Counted from the stretch's first letter, positions 16,002 through 25,796 are shown. The stretch: DNA of 32,621 bases from Chara braunii (GCA_003427395.1 BFEA01000026.1:733668-766288), one strand, 5' to 3'. Notes: a model not told the origin generated them from the sequence alone. Numbers and translations are program-made.

Positions 16002-16571
16002 AGGTGGACCCCACAGGGGAAAAACTCGGAAAAAACATCCCGCGACATGTTCCTGTGGCCTCCACAGGCAGTGGAAGAATGCCTGGAAGATCATTTTTCT
16101 TTAGGGAGCCCAGACCCCACCAGGCAGAAAAGAGTCGCGTGGAAAAGCAACGAAGGACTTTCCATGTCCAATTCCGGCTGGAAGTGCCCACATTCCGCAA
16201 ATCCACCGGAAATTTGTGGCAAACACAGGGGGTAGGGGGGGGGGCGGGGGGAAGGCCAGCATCTCCATCTGTTTTCCGAAGTTGAAAGACCGCGCAGGTC
16301 CACATGATGTCCGCCAGGCACGGCCCGTTGAAGGCTCCGGCTGGGCGACCACCCCGCAGGTCCACACCTGCCCCGCTCAAAGTCAGACGGCGGACAGAAT
16401 GGCAGAAGTGGTCCAAATCCACTTTTTTGGAAAAAACACCGCCAGATTGCTGGAAAAGTGGCTGTGCGGTGGGGTCTCTTTTTTTTTTCCGGAAAAAAGC
16501 TTACACGCTCTCCGCCTCAGATTTCCAGGGACGTGCGTTTTTCCAGCCTTTTCCCTGTGGGGTCCACCCCT
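16002..16571. mobile_element. About 570-bp element with imperfect terminal inverted repeats
   Basis: Left end AGGTGGACCCCACAGGGGAA followed by AAACTCGGAAAAA. The right end TTTTTCCAGCCTTTTCCCTG followed by TGGGGTCCACCCCT is its reverse complement, about 25 of 30 matching. The interior has further near-inverted blocks (AGACCCCACCAGGCAG and CGGTGGGGTCTC) and several overlapping two-strand ORFs with no recognisable domain. It is best read as a non-autonomous DNA element. Confidence 0.7.
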
Positions 16572-16882
16572 TAGTTGGCACACCCCTGAACTGTTGAACC
16601 ATAGACCCAAGTTCGGCAAATCCAGATGCAACCAGATGAGCAGAATATAATTAGTCTGAATTATCTGGGGCCAGTCAGTCCAAGTATGATATCCCAAGAG
16701 GCTGTCACCCTTTCAAAGAAAAACCCAAAAAAGTAGGTGGTAAGGTGGTCTCACAAGTTGGCTTGGGAGTGCTTTTATATTTTTGTGCTTGGGATAACCC
16801 CTTTACAACTCCTCTGGAGGAGATGCACTCGAAAAGCCAAAGGAGGATATATTTTGGCTCCCTTTTCTTCTTTCTTCCCGGC

Positions 16883-16884
<2 letters not shown>
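16572..16884. other. No gene seen
   Basis: Mixed sequence between the inverted-repeat element and the poly-C tract. Overlapping ORFs owe their length to the adjacent homopolymer. Confidence 0.55.
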
Positions 16885-16966
<82 letters not shown>

Positions 16967-16974
16967 TTTCCCCC

Positions 16975-17006
<32 letters not shown>
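16885..17006. repeat. Poly-C of 82 bases followed by (CA)n
   Basis: Uninterrupted C at 16885-16966, then TTTCCCCC and (AC)n at 16978-17006. Long poly-C of this size is rare and hard to sequence. All ORFs across it are poly-Pro or poly-Gly artefacts. Confidence 0.95.
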
Positions 17007-17174
17007 GCTCTTTGTAGTGCGTTGTTTCTTTGCAGTAATGGGGGAAAGGCCCCAGTTATGGCTGCCCATATTGCACACAGGATTCCTAGAGAGATGCCCA
17101 TCTGGCAAAGGAAGCTCTATATCTTCTGTACCAAGGTGGTCCAAGCTTGCGAATTACCCCTTCGGGCATTTAGC

Positions 17175-17315
17175 TTGGACATATTCCTGGCCACAAATTT
17201 GGCGGTTTTGAACCGAAATTGGACCTAGACATTCCTGGCCGCAATTTTGACGTTTTTTAACCAAAATTGGACCTAGACATTCCTGGCCGCAATTTTGGCA
17301 TTTTTGAACCAAAAT
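17175..17315 (+). repeat. 44-48-bp tandem repeat, three units
   Basis: GGACCTAGACATTCCTGGCC and its variant GGACATATTCCTGGCCACAA start at 17177, 17221 and 17269, each followed by CAATTTTG and AACC.AAATT. Confidence 0.9.
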
Positions 17316-17590
17316 TGCAGGTCCAACAGGTGGGAACCGGGTAAGCGCTGACAATTCCGGTTAATGCTGAAATTGTTGGATGTATTTTCTTCTTTCTCCT
17401 CGAGGAGGAGCCACAGGAGCTCAGGGACACTGGACCCGTTTTCCAGGAGCTGAAACTGAGTAATGGCCTCAGTGTTCCGTCATGGTTCAGTCTCCGGGTT
17501 GTTTGTGGGGAATTCCCGGCCCGAAGGTCCTTGAGTAATAAAATGTTTGTCTTTTCAAAAAAAAAAGAAAAAGAAAAGGCTGACGTTGTG
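17316..17590. other. No gene seen
   Basis: Mixed sequence with an A-rich tract at about 17558-17577. Short ORFs only. Confidence 0.5.
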
Positions 17591-18000
17591 GCCCAGAACG
17601 TCAAAGTTAAACCACCAGTATTTTGTGACTCTTCCCTTGCCGAGGCTCGAAAAGCACTGGGCACCAGAGGAAAAGAAACCGGCATGGTCTCCTTTTCGCT
17701 GGCACCCCAGCCATTTTTCACTTGCCAATGCCGGAATTGCACCCGCAGCCATTTTTCACTTGCCAATGCCGGAATTGTGGACAGGAACGTCGAAGTTAAA
17801 CCACCAGTACCTACCGCATTTTTCGTACCCCCTGGCCTCAAATGAATTGGGACTGGAGGGGCAGGCCGATTCGGCTTCCGTGTTAACGGCCACCCTAACC
17901 GGTAGGTACTGGTGGTTTAACCGCCAGTACGTTTCGACTCTTCCCTTGCCGAGCCTCGAAATGTACTGCGCCCCAAAAAGAAACAAACCCACCTGAAATG
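17591..18000 (+). repeat. Dispersed repeat R3 (TTAAACCACCAGTA / CTTGCCGAGCCTCGAAA)
   Basis: GTTAAACCACCAGTA, then GACTCTTCCCTTGCCGAGGC, TCGAAAAGCACTGGGC, and CTGGCACCCCAGCCATTTTT occur here and in part at 18290-18410, 25930-26000, 26885-26975 and 28250-28330. CCATTTTTCACTTGCCAATG is also duplicated (17711 and 17750). Confidence 0.75.
17795..17921. mobile_element. 127-bp foldback with perfect 21-bp inverted ends
   Basis: The left arm 17795-17815 (GTTAAACCACCAGTACCTAC and one more base) is exactly complementary to 17901-17921 (GGTAGGTACTGGTGGTTTAA plus C). It sits within R3 and uses R3 terminal sequence as its ends, so R3 may itself be bounded by this motif. Confidence 0.85.
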
Positions 18001-18106
18001 CGCTGTGTGACCCACATGATCTTTTTTTTTTTTTTTTTTTAATGTGGTCCGATGGACCACGGATCAGATGTTGAACTGATCAGAACAGATACTACACTTG
18101 ATTTCA

Positions 18107-18249
18107 GGGCCTAGTTGCACCACTTGACATCCACCAGCATTGTGAATGCATCGGGACATGTAATTTGTTCAGATGGATTCAAAATCTTGGACCCCCAAAC
18201 CCGGGGACACGGGCCAAAGGGCTAGAAGGGCAAGTGGTGCAACTAGCCC
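18107..18249. mobile_element. FB-3-like foldback element
   Basis: Left end GGGCCTAGTTGCACCACTTG (18107-18126), right end CAAGTGGTGCAACTAGCCC (18231-18249), complementary apart from one extra base. The interior has TGTGAATGCATCGGGACATG and ATTCAAAATCTTGG, as in the element at 10384. Confidence 0.85.
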
Positions 18250-18289
18250 CTCAGCCAAAAGGCCGATAAAGGTATATGCATGGTTTTCT

Positions 18290-18415
18290 TTTTGCTGGCA
18301 CCCCCAGCCATTTTTCCCTTGCCGAGCCTCAAAAACCACTGCGTGCCAGAAAAAAAAAACAAACCCACATTGTCTTCTTTTGGCTGGCACCCCCAGCCAT
18401 TTTGCTCCGGTAGGC
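18290..18415 (+). repeat. R3 fragments in tandem
   Basis: GCTGGCACCCCCAGCCATTT occurs at about 18294 and 18384, with CTTGCCGAGCCTCAAAAACC between them. Each GGCTGGCACCCCCAGCC is itself a hairpin. Confidence 0.75.
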
Positions 18416-18573
18416 CGCCCCCAAAGACTTGCAGCCGCATGCTTGCGGGGGCGGAGAAAATAGAGTGGCTGGGAATCGTACTGGTGGTTTGAATGCCCAA
18501 AGGAGAATTTGTTTAGTTAATCATCATTCTGGGTCTTGCTCCACTGCTGTCCACTGTCTGAAAACTCTCCACG

Positions 18574-19010
18574 CTGAATGCCGAAGGACTCTCCAACTCG
18601 TGGTGGTGCCAGAAGGCACGGTGGCGGCACTACAAGACGCGGCGTGAGCAGCATTTTGTCCGCCCAGACTTGAGGCGAACTCTCGAAAACCGAGTGCCCA
18701 TGGGCCTCTCGGTTGAGGACTCTCAGAAAAACGGCCTTTGCAGGTGGGCTACTGTCCAACTTTGGAGAGTGCCGCTTACCATCCACCACTCTGAATGCCC
18801 AAGGACTCTCCAACTTGTGATGGCGCTAGAAGGCACGGTGGCGGCATTACAAGACGCGGCGTTAGCAGCATTTCATCCACCCAGACTTGAGGTGAAGGCG
18901 GCATTACAAGACGCGGCGTTAGCAGCATTTCATCCACCCAGACTTGAGGTGAACTCTCGGAAACCGAGTGCCCACACGCCTCTTTGTCGAGGACTCTAAA
19001 AAAGACGGTC
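18574..19010 (+). repeat. 217-bp tandem repeat with nested 57-bp duplication
   Basis: CTGAATGCC.AAGGACTCTCC begins units at 18574 and 18791, each with GAAGGCACGGTGGCGGCA.TA and CAGACTTGAGG.GAACTCTCG. In the second unit a 57-bp block (GCGGCATTACAAGACGCGGC...) is itself repeated at 18841 and 18898. The 57-bp period leaves frames open, which explains the ORF with a repeated ALQDAALAAFHPPRLEV string; I see no reason to call it a gene. A third partial unit (GTCGAGGACTCTCAAAAGAA) follows at about 19038. Confidence 0.88.
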
Positions 19011-19193
19011 TTTGTAGGTGGGGCCCGTGGACCTCTTGGTCGAGGACTCTCAAAAGAAAGGGCCTTTGCGGGCGAGTCACTGTCCAACCGTGGAGAGTGG
19101 TTTGGGTGGCAGATTTCTGACAGCTATCAAACTCGAATCGAGTTGGATAGTTAGTGGAGTTGTGCACTACTCGCCAATTATGGACAGTGACTG

Positions 19194-19488
19194 NNNNNNN
19201 NNNNNNNNNNNNNNNNNNNNNNNNNNNNNNNNNNNNNNNNNNNNNNNNNNNNNNNNNNNNNNNNNNNNNNNNNNNNNNNNNNNNNNNNNNNNNNNNNNNN
19301 NNNNNNNNNNNNNNNNNNNNNNNNNNNNNNNNNNNNNNNNNNNNNNNNNNNNNNNNNNNNNNNNNNNNNNNNNNNNNNNNNNNNNNNNNNNNNNNNNNNN
19401 NNNNNNNNNNNNNNNNNNNNNNNNNNNNNNNNNNNNNNNNNNNNNNNNNNNNNNNNNNNNNNNNNNNNNNNNNNNNNNNNNNNNNNNN
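19194..19488. other. Assembly gap, 295 N
   Basis: Unknown bases. The right flank is a C-run (19489-19503 with one G), suggesting the assembly broke at a poly-C homopolymer. Just before the gap, GTTGTGCACTACTCGCCAAT resembles an FB-3 terminus, so an element may be cut by the gap. Confidence 0.99.
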
Positions 19489-20189
19489 CCCCCCCGCCCC
19501 CCCAGAAAGAAAAAGAAAAAAAGAAAAAAAGAAAAAGAAAATGGAGTTTCTCAGTGGATTTGAGCTGTATTCAGCAAGCACAGTACAACCCTGGACTCAG
19601 ATTTTGAAAAAATTGAGTGGATGGCCCTCTAGTGACTGTTGGCCAGACCTCCTATGGGTCGGCCGACCGGTAGGCAAGAAAACCGATGAGCTGTTTGATA
19701 ATCGTTACATGTTCTGTGACATTGGATGGATACAGCTGTTACTTCTGGTTTTTCTTTGGCTGTAGTACCGCTGTGGAAGCATGGACAAAGGATTTTCTTT
19801 GTTCCCTGGTTTGGACTTGGGGACCTGCTTGCCTGCCTCTGTGGTGCTCAAGGAAAGGTAAAAAAGTAATAGATAAGAAAAGGAAGAAGATAAATGGAAT
19901 TGGGAGGAACGGTTAGACTGGACTGTCTGCAGCCAGAGCATGCGTCAGTTGCCGTTCGGCAGATTTACAGATTCTACGGTGTTCAGGAGCACAATGCACC
20001 CTGATCATCAATGTGTGTACATTGTACACTATTGTTCCGGTCTGATACCGCATGGATGAGGATGCTAGGTGTTTGGGTAAAGACAGTAGCCGTCGATTAC
20101 AGAGATCTGCCAGACGCACCGGGGGAAGACAGTAGGGCTGAACTCATCTGGGCCAAGGCGCAACCACCGTCTTCCCCTGGCTGTTCTCC
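19489..20189. other. No gene seen
   Basis: C-run, A/G-rich tract (19504-19540), then mixed sequence. Short ORFs on both strands lack any recognisable domain. An inverted pair GTGTACATTGTACAC lies at 20015-20029. Confidence 0.5.
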
Positions 20190-20280
20190 AGGTTCATTAT
20201 AGCTGCATTTAGGGGAAATTTCAGTTTTAGATACAGTGATGATGGCTGTACGTTCTATTCAGGGAAAGATGGTAGGAGGA
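20190..20280. mobile_element. Degenerate FB-2 foldback
   Basis: TTCATTATAGCTGCATTTAG, ATTTCAGT..TAGATACAG, GGCTGTACGTTCTATTC and AGGGAAAGATGGTAGG follow the order of the FB-2 element at 11403. The left terminus is not recognisable. Confidence 0.65.
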
Positions 20281-20541
20281 TAGATTTTGTCGGAGCAGTT
20301 TTCAACGGTATGGCCATGAGTATGGGTATATGAGATTTTCCGGCAGGGAACCGCTGCCTGGGGTCATGCCTCGCTTTGCTGAGGTTTGGTTTTGGTGTGC
20401 AGTCATGTGACAGCTCGTTATCTGAGGCCGTTAGATCAGGGTCTGCCGGAATAGATCAGCTTTATCTACTAGTATTATTATGGAATTAAAAAGAAAATGA
20501 AGTATAGCAGTGACAGTGTACCTGACGACACGGCGATCTTC
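20281..20541. other. No gene seen
   Basis: Mixed sequence. CCGGCAGGGAACCGCTGCC and GGTCTGCCGG at 20340 and 20432 could be weak inverted termini. Confidence 0.4.
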
Positions 20542-20544
20542 AGG

Positions 20545-20652
20545 CACATGAGTCAGCGGAGGAACAAAACCAGGCACACCTCTTTTCTAGCCCATTGCGA
20601 GTAGGCTATAGATACTGACTGCGTGGTTCTGTTCCTCTGGATGCTCATGTAA
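20545..20652. mobile_element. Imperfect foldback element
   Basis: CATGAGTCAGCGGAGGAACA with AAACCAGGCA (from about 20548) is complementary at most positions to TGCGTGGTTCTGTTCCTCTG with GATGCTCATG (ending about 20650). The loop contains TAGCCCATTGCGAGTAGGCTA, a further hairpin. Confidence 0.65.
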
Positions 20653-20868
20653 CTGCTTAGTTTGTAGTTTGATGATAGTGCATTATATACCCTCTTCAGT
20701 CTTGGATGTGATAGAAAAAGTAGTGTAGAGAATCTTCATGTTTTCTGGCAGGGGCACGTGGCATATTTGGAAGGAGTTAATCTGTGTTTTACTAGGGGGT
20801 CCAAGACAGGCACTTCCTTTCCAATGAGACCAGTGTAGTTCTCTGAGTCCAGCTAACTCATTAGTGGA

Positions 20869-20945
20869 TTTATCATGGTTTGGACAAACTGTGTAGCTAG
20901 GCAATGATTTACATTAATCCCCAGGGCTTTTTCTTTGCCTAGGGC
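20869..20945 (+). repeat. Dispersed repeat R4, copy 1
   Basis: TATCATGGTTTGGACAAACT, GTGTAGCTAGGCAATGATTT, TTAATCCCCAGGGCTT matches 21671-21735. Confidence 0.8.
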
Positions 20946-20979
20946 GAGTGATGCGGTTACTCTCCAGATTTGACTCTGT

Positions 20980-21096
20980 GGGCCTGACTCCACTACACAA
21001 CACTGGACATGCATTTGGACACAGTTGCATTTGGAAAATACCACCGTTGGGAATGTATCCAGTCAAGAAAGCATCCTATGTAGTGGAGCGAGGCCC
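20980..21096. mobile_element. Foldback with FB-1-like ends and unrelated interior
   Basis: Ends GGGCCTGACTCCACTAC (20980-20996) and GTAGTGGAGCGAGGCCC (21080-21096) match FB-1 termini, but the interior (GACATGCATTTGGACACAGT and on) lacks the FB-1 core. Confidence 0.75.
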
Positions 21097-21670
21097 TGTG
21101 ATGCATTCGATTGGAAAAGCTGGGTGCTGTTCCTAGTGTGTACTGGCTTCCATAAATAGAATGGAGCTTTTTTTTTTTTTTTTTTTAACGAGTTGCCTCG
21201 CTCTTTTTCGTTTCTTTTTTCTTCTTTATTTTTCCCTTCTGGATTTCTCCCTGGTGTAGATCTTTGGCCCCTCCTCATGGTGTGCACGTGTCCGTCTTCT
21301 CCTTGTCGGTAGATTTCGTTCAACGAGGGGTGAGGTGTTGAAGTGTGCACTTCGGGATCGGCACTTTCCTGTCAGCTCGCTGAGACGTAGGGTTATGATT
21401 TTGCAGTGTTTTTTTGCCACAAAAAAGACCTACAAGGGGGTACTCACAATAGGGACTTTCTTGGACGTCTCTGACTGCAACCATGGCTGGATTCTTAGGA
21501 AGGGCTAAGTGTGATTCTGCCTTTCCTGTATGAGTTTTGGTTTTGGTTTCGTCTTGTCCTACCTTTTTGGCTACCTCTGCGTCTTCTTTCCTTCATCTTG
21601 CGTCTATGCCTCTCCTTCTTCATAGTTGCCTAACTGTTTTTGGGCGGTCCCTTTCGGATTGGGCCTGTGT
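21097..21670. other. No gene seen
   Basis: A T-run (21171-21186) and pyrimidine-rich stretches lie within mixed sequence. GGGTACTCACAATAGGGACT at 21439 resembles the repeat at 30165. Confidence 0.5.
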
Positions 21671-21735
21671 ATCATGGTTTGGACAAATCGTGTAGCTAGG
21701 TAAATGATTAGGTTAATCTGCAGGGCTTGGCCTAT
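21671..21735 (+). repeat. Dispersed repeat R4, copy 2
   Basis: TATCATGGTTTGGACAAATC, GTGTAGCTAGG.AAATGATTA, TTAATCTGCAGGGCTTGG parallels 20869-20945 about 800 bp away, in the same orientation. Confidence 0.8.
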
Positions 21736-21768
21736 TGGGCTTGGGCCTGTATATCTTTCTTTTTCAGA

Positions 21769-22040
21769 ACCTACCACTACTCCTGAGGCTATACAGGGGA
21801 CCTCTGCAAGCATAGCTTTCTACCTCTCTTCGGTGAAGGGAGGTTACCTCTCTCGGTGGAGAGGGGTAGTGGCAAGTTTGGCCCTTCGCCCTAGCGTTTA
21901 GGGTGCAGGTTGTGGCAAGTTTGCCCTTTTGCCCTAGCGTTTAGGGTGCAGGTTGGGGCCGCGGGTGGGGCCCCGGCTAACACAAGGATCGAGCATTTGC
22001 CAGTAACTGTGCCTCCCTTTTCGTCTTCCCCCACCCCCAT
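21769..22040 (+). repeat. Dispersed repeat R1, copy 2
   Basis: Same block order as 3890-4190 but without the nested foldback. It has a local 43-bp duplication (GGCAAGTTTG.CCCTT..GCC with CTAGCGTTTAGGGTGCAGGT at 21871 and 21914). Confidence 0.75.
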
Positions 22041-22199
22041 TGAATAACAGCAGTGTCTAAAGCCCAACACTCTCCCACACACCACACGCAACCCACTCAC
22101 ACACGCACTCACACCCGTGTTGGCTGAAGACCTCACTAATAATGACTGGGAGGATCCAGCTGACTATCTCGGTTGGTTGGCACCAAGAGTGCTACGGGC

Positions 22200-22272
22200 G
22201 GCCATGGGGATTGAGCCCAGGACCTCCCTGAATGCCACTTGCGTGCCTAACCAATTAAGCAAGGCTATTGGA
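22200..22272 (-). mobile_element. tRNA-derived SINE head
   Basis: Read on the minus strand it has an A-box-like GCTTAATTGGTTAGGC (22260-22245) and a B-box-like GGGCTCAATCC (22218-22208) at tRNA-like spacing. These are the RNA polymerase III internal promoter elements. The acceptor stem does not pair and no anticodon arm is convincing, so it is a SINE or tRNA relic rather than a functional tRNA. Confidence 0.65.
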
Positions 22273-22870
22273 TGTGTGTCTTTTTTCCTTTTCCTCCCCT
22301 TTGTTCTTATGAAAACAAAACCAATCCAATTTATGATCAACAATACAACAACTTTTGAGGCGAGGACTGAACAATTCGACCTTGGGGTACGCCTACAGTC
22401 CAGCTCGAACTGGTGACTAACACCTCACCTAATCTCTGTTTGTGACAACTTGTGCGTCAAACTCTGTTTCTGATAACTTTGTATCAAAACTTCCTACAAA
22501 AGTTTTCCACCCTAAGTTCCTTCTCTTTTCTTCCACACCTATTGGTCCCCGGGACTAACCGGCCCAGTGGAGCAAGCTCCCAGTACCCACCAACACTCTC
22601 CTATTGGCCCACTGCGACCCTGTTCAACCAAGTGCCGTGGTTGTGCTCTTGGCACCATCTCTCTCACTAATCAATTTCACCGAGTGCCCTGGTCAGTCTT
22701 TTGTTTTCGGTTGCTTGCCAGAACGGAAATTTTATTAGCACAAAGAGGCCCTCTGCCCAAAGTAATACAACAATTAAGGCATCATCGAGTGCAAGCAGTG
22801 GTTGGTTGACAGGTCCTCTCGCCTAATAACACGACTTTTTATGTCGCATCAGAGTTTGATAGGACCTGCG
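22273..22870. other. No gene seen
   Basis: Mixed sequence. CGAGTGCCCTGGTCAG at about 22681 is the family word also found at 15350. Otherwise nothing recognisable. Confidence 0.5.
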
Positions 22871-22936
22871 GGCCTAGGCCAGTTGGAAAGGCACAGAAGT
22901 TGCATTCAGGAGGTAGTGGGTTCAATCCCCATGGGC
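22871..22936 (+). mobile_element. tRNA-derived SINE head
   Basis: A-box-like TAGGCCAGTTGG (22875-22886) and B-box-like GGGTTCAATCCCC (22918-22930) lie 31 bp apart, with the B box in a T-arm-like context. The body continues GGGCCTCACGTTCGTGCCTG. No full cloverleaf can be drawn. Confidence 0.65.
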
Positions 22937-24184
22937 CTCACGTTCGTGCCTGGGCAAGCTTGGTGTTCTACCAGCTAGCCAGCATTGGCAGGACCTTAGT
23001 ATTGTTGGTTGCTATGCAACAATCATATTGGCTATTAGACACCGCTAATGTGGGTTTGGAGGTGGGTAGGGGGGGGGGGTGCGAGTGACTGGCCACAGAT
23101 GCTCGGCACTAGCATCGCAGGTTTCCCCTGTTGGCAATGCCTGATCACCCCACATCATCGTTATGAGGGGCCAATACAAGCCTTGTCATCTTGCCCAAGA
23201 AACAAACAAATTCCGTGCCGCACGAAAAGCCACAAAAGAAGAAAAAAAAAGCGCGAAACGACAAACGCACGGCCGCGAAACAGATGATGCGCGAAAAGCG
23301 ATGGAAGAATAAGAAAAAAAAGAGGGAAACGACAGACGCGCAGGCGCGAAACAGACAACGTGACAACCGTGACGACGAAAGATAAAAGAAAAATACGTGC
23401 GGCCACATGCTCTCGCAGCGCTGCTGTGGAGCCAACGTACCCCGTGGGCTGGGGAGAGTTCCAGGTTTGGTTGGGTGGTGGTCCCCCATACTATATGACT
23501 AGCGAGAGGGTGAGATAGATGAGGAGAATATACAAAGAAGACTGAGAGAAGAATATGGATTAGTTATTTTGAAAAAAAAGAGTTTAATAGGGGGCAAAGG
23601 AGCCACGCGCGGGTTCAAAAACTTGGGTGGACGAAGAATTTTGGTGGAGATATTTCTGGGTATATTTTTGTTCTTTTCCATCGACGGTGTTCGAAAAAAA
23701 AATCAGCCTGTTTTATTTGGCCCACATCTTGGAGGAGAACTACTCTACCAGACTGCTTTATACGTTTTACTGCAACCGAATAAGTCGGACCGTCCGTGAC
23801 AGGATCCCATCAGGCACTCGAGTATAACGGGATGGATTGCCTTCCCTTCACTATAAAATGCCCTGAATGTATCTGGGTGCTGGAAGTGGTCCACATGCAT
23901 TCAAAACTTTGGTGTAGTTTTGAACTTTGAAGGTATACTACAATTGCATGCACAGCTTTGACTAAATCAAGAACTTGGCAGCCATTCCCCATTTTCAGAA
24001 ACCACAGAAGATGGACACATCTGAGTTGGCCTTTATTTTTTTGGGTCTTTAATGTTTTTGTTCTGTTTTCCGCCGTGTCCCACATGGTGCCGCACGGGCA
24101 GAGTGGTGTCATTATCTCTTGCTAGTGGAACCGTACGACTGACTGTTAACATCCTTTGTTCTTGTGAATCATCTTCAACACTTT
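22937..24184. other. No gene seen; A/G-rich duplicated block
   Basis: A basic, A/G-rich segment (23215-23395) contains two diverged copies of GCGCGAAACGACA..CGCACGG, about 100 bp apart. A G-run occurs at about 23070. The rest is mixed. Lys/Arg-rich ORFs here are compositional. Confidence 0.55.
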
Positions 24185-24245
24185 GGGCCTTGCCCCACCA
24201 CCCATCAAATGTGAAAAAGACAACCATTATTGCTTGCTAGAGGAA
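24185..24245 (+). mobile_element. FB-1 left-end fragment
   Basis: GGGCCTTGCCCCACCACCCA then TCAAATGTGAAAAAGACAAC matches the FB-1 left end, but the core is replaced after about 40 bp. Confidence 0.55.
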
Positions 24246-24785
24246 CTGTACAGCAGGGGATTGCCTTTTGACCTTCATTTAAACAAAACTCGATAGCTAA
24301 GGGGGCCACGGGGGTAATGATGCGCACCGATATTGTTGTTGTTCTTGTGCACCTTGAGCCTTTGGATTTTCAAATCTGTGGCTGCTATTGGCTGAAACTG
24401 TATTTTGTTGTCGAGCGTCTGCAGGCCTATCTGAGTGACAAATATCAATAACAAAAATCCGGGTTTCACAGCCGTTGATAGTTGCTGTCGTATGTGTCTG
24501 TCCTTGAAGAGCGGCGAGGTGTGTGAGTTGTGCAATCGCAGCCATTAGCTATCGTTGTTGAACGGGCTGTCCTTGAAGAACGGCCAATTGTCGTACTTGA
24601 AGAGCGGCCAATTGTTGCAGACAGTGCTGCTGCTGTTGTTTGTTTTACCGTTTTGTCCTTTTTTTGGGTCCCGCATCGTTCTGAAAACGGTCCTGAATGT
24701 CCGAATCGTGGAGCTTTTCCTTTCTTTTTGTTTTTGCCATCTGTGCCCACGGCATGGTCCGTTTTCTTTTTTTTTTTCACCCTTG
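24246..24785. other. No gene; short duplications
   Basis: CTTGAAGA.CGGC phrases at 24503, 24572 and 24597 form an irregular minisatellite with CAATTGT. Otherwise mixed. Confidence 0.55.
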
Positions 24786-24908
24786 GGGCCTCGCCGGACC
24801 ATGCACCAAATATGAAGAACGAGAATGTAGCTGCCTGTAGTGCGTGAAAAGATACACACTTTTATGTTTTTGTCTTTTTTGCATGTGGCGAGTAGTGCGG
24901 TGAGGCCC
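24786..24908 (+). mobile_element. FB-1 MITE-like element, diverged copy
   Basis: Left end GGGCCTCGCCGGACCATGCA, core fragments GAACGAGAATGTAGCTGCC and AAAAGATACACACTTT, then TTTTTGTCTTTTTTGCATGT, and right end GGCGAGTAGTGCGGTGAGGC. Confidence 0.75.
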
Positions 24909-24989
24909 ATAGAGATGGTAATGCGAAACAAAAGTGTGGTTGGTCCCATTTAAAGTGGGGCTTTGGCATTTGTTTTGCAATTCAGGATT

Positions 24990-25060
24990 TGATCTTCCCG
25001 ATTCAGACCTAGGTCTGCAGTTTGGCAGGTCAGGTGTGTACCAGCTGAGCTAGGCCCATC
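24990..25060 (-). mobile_element. tRNA-derived SINE head
   Basis: On the minus strand: GGGCCTAGCTCAGCTGGTAC (A box TAGCTCAGCTGGTA at 25052-25039) and, about 30 bases on, a B-box-like AGGTCTGAATCGGGAAG (25010-24994). The A box is a near-perfect tRNA D-arm. The B box departs from GGTTCGAATCC, so transcription by Pol III may be weak. Confidence 0.65.
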
Positions 25061-25500
25061 GGCGCAGGGGGCTTTCTCATGCGTGGGCCGGCAGCGGCGC
25101 ACTGTGGAAGGAGAAAGAGATAAAGCTGCTGCCCCGATGAAACGAAAAAATTCGAAAAAATTGTTGCGATGGGGCGAGCTCAGGTTAGTACACTCATGAA
25201 CTGCTGTATGTCCCGGCATGGTATGTCTCGCTGTCCAGCCGGAAGTGGGGTCCCACCAGCAAAGGGGACTGGAGTTCATGCCTGAATGTGGACGTGTATG
25301 TGGAGAGGGGTAGAAAATTGCGTTTGATCTGCTTTTCTGCATACTGGTGTAAAACTCTTCCACATTCGGGCACTAAATCCAATCCTGCTTGCTAGTGGGA
25401 CCTCGATCTGGTTCTCTTCAGGCGGCACTGCGAGTGGAGAAGGCACAACGTGTGCAAGGCCACCACCGAGCCGCCCTGGCCAAATGAACGCCCACACGCA
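25061..25500. other. No gene seen
   Basis: Mixed sequence between a SINE head and CA-rich DNA. Opposite-strand ORFs of 60-140 codons match no family. Confidence 0.5.
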
Positions 25501-25702
25501 TGGACACAAGCCTGCCTTCCCTCCCAACTACACCCACACACACACAGTCACACCGACACCCAAATGCACAGACACACGGCCGCACGGACCAGCACACGCA
25601 CGCACACAGGCTAGAATGCAACACGCTGGTACACACATGCACGGATAGCGATCATGTCAACACACACATCGGATAGTGAACATAGCAAAACTCACACGGA
25701 CG

Positions 25703-25795
<93 letters not shown>

Positions 25796-25796
25796 N

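Noticed and set aside
16705-17228. Poly-Pro and poly-Gly ORFs on both strands
   Set aside because: The length comes from an 82-base C homopolymer and (CA)n; every frame is open there.
18919-19765. ORFs spanning the N gap
   Set aside because: Most of each frame is unknown sequence; no real coding evidence flanks the gap.
21880-21955. Telomere-like TTTAGGG words
   Set aside because: Only two isolated occurrences, each inside a 43-bp duplication in R1, not a tandem telomeric array.
22871-22936. Functional tRNA gene
   Set aside because: A and B boxes are present but there is no paired acceptor stem or convincing anticodon arm; a SINE head is the better reading.
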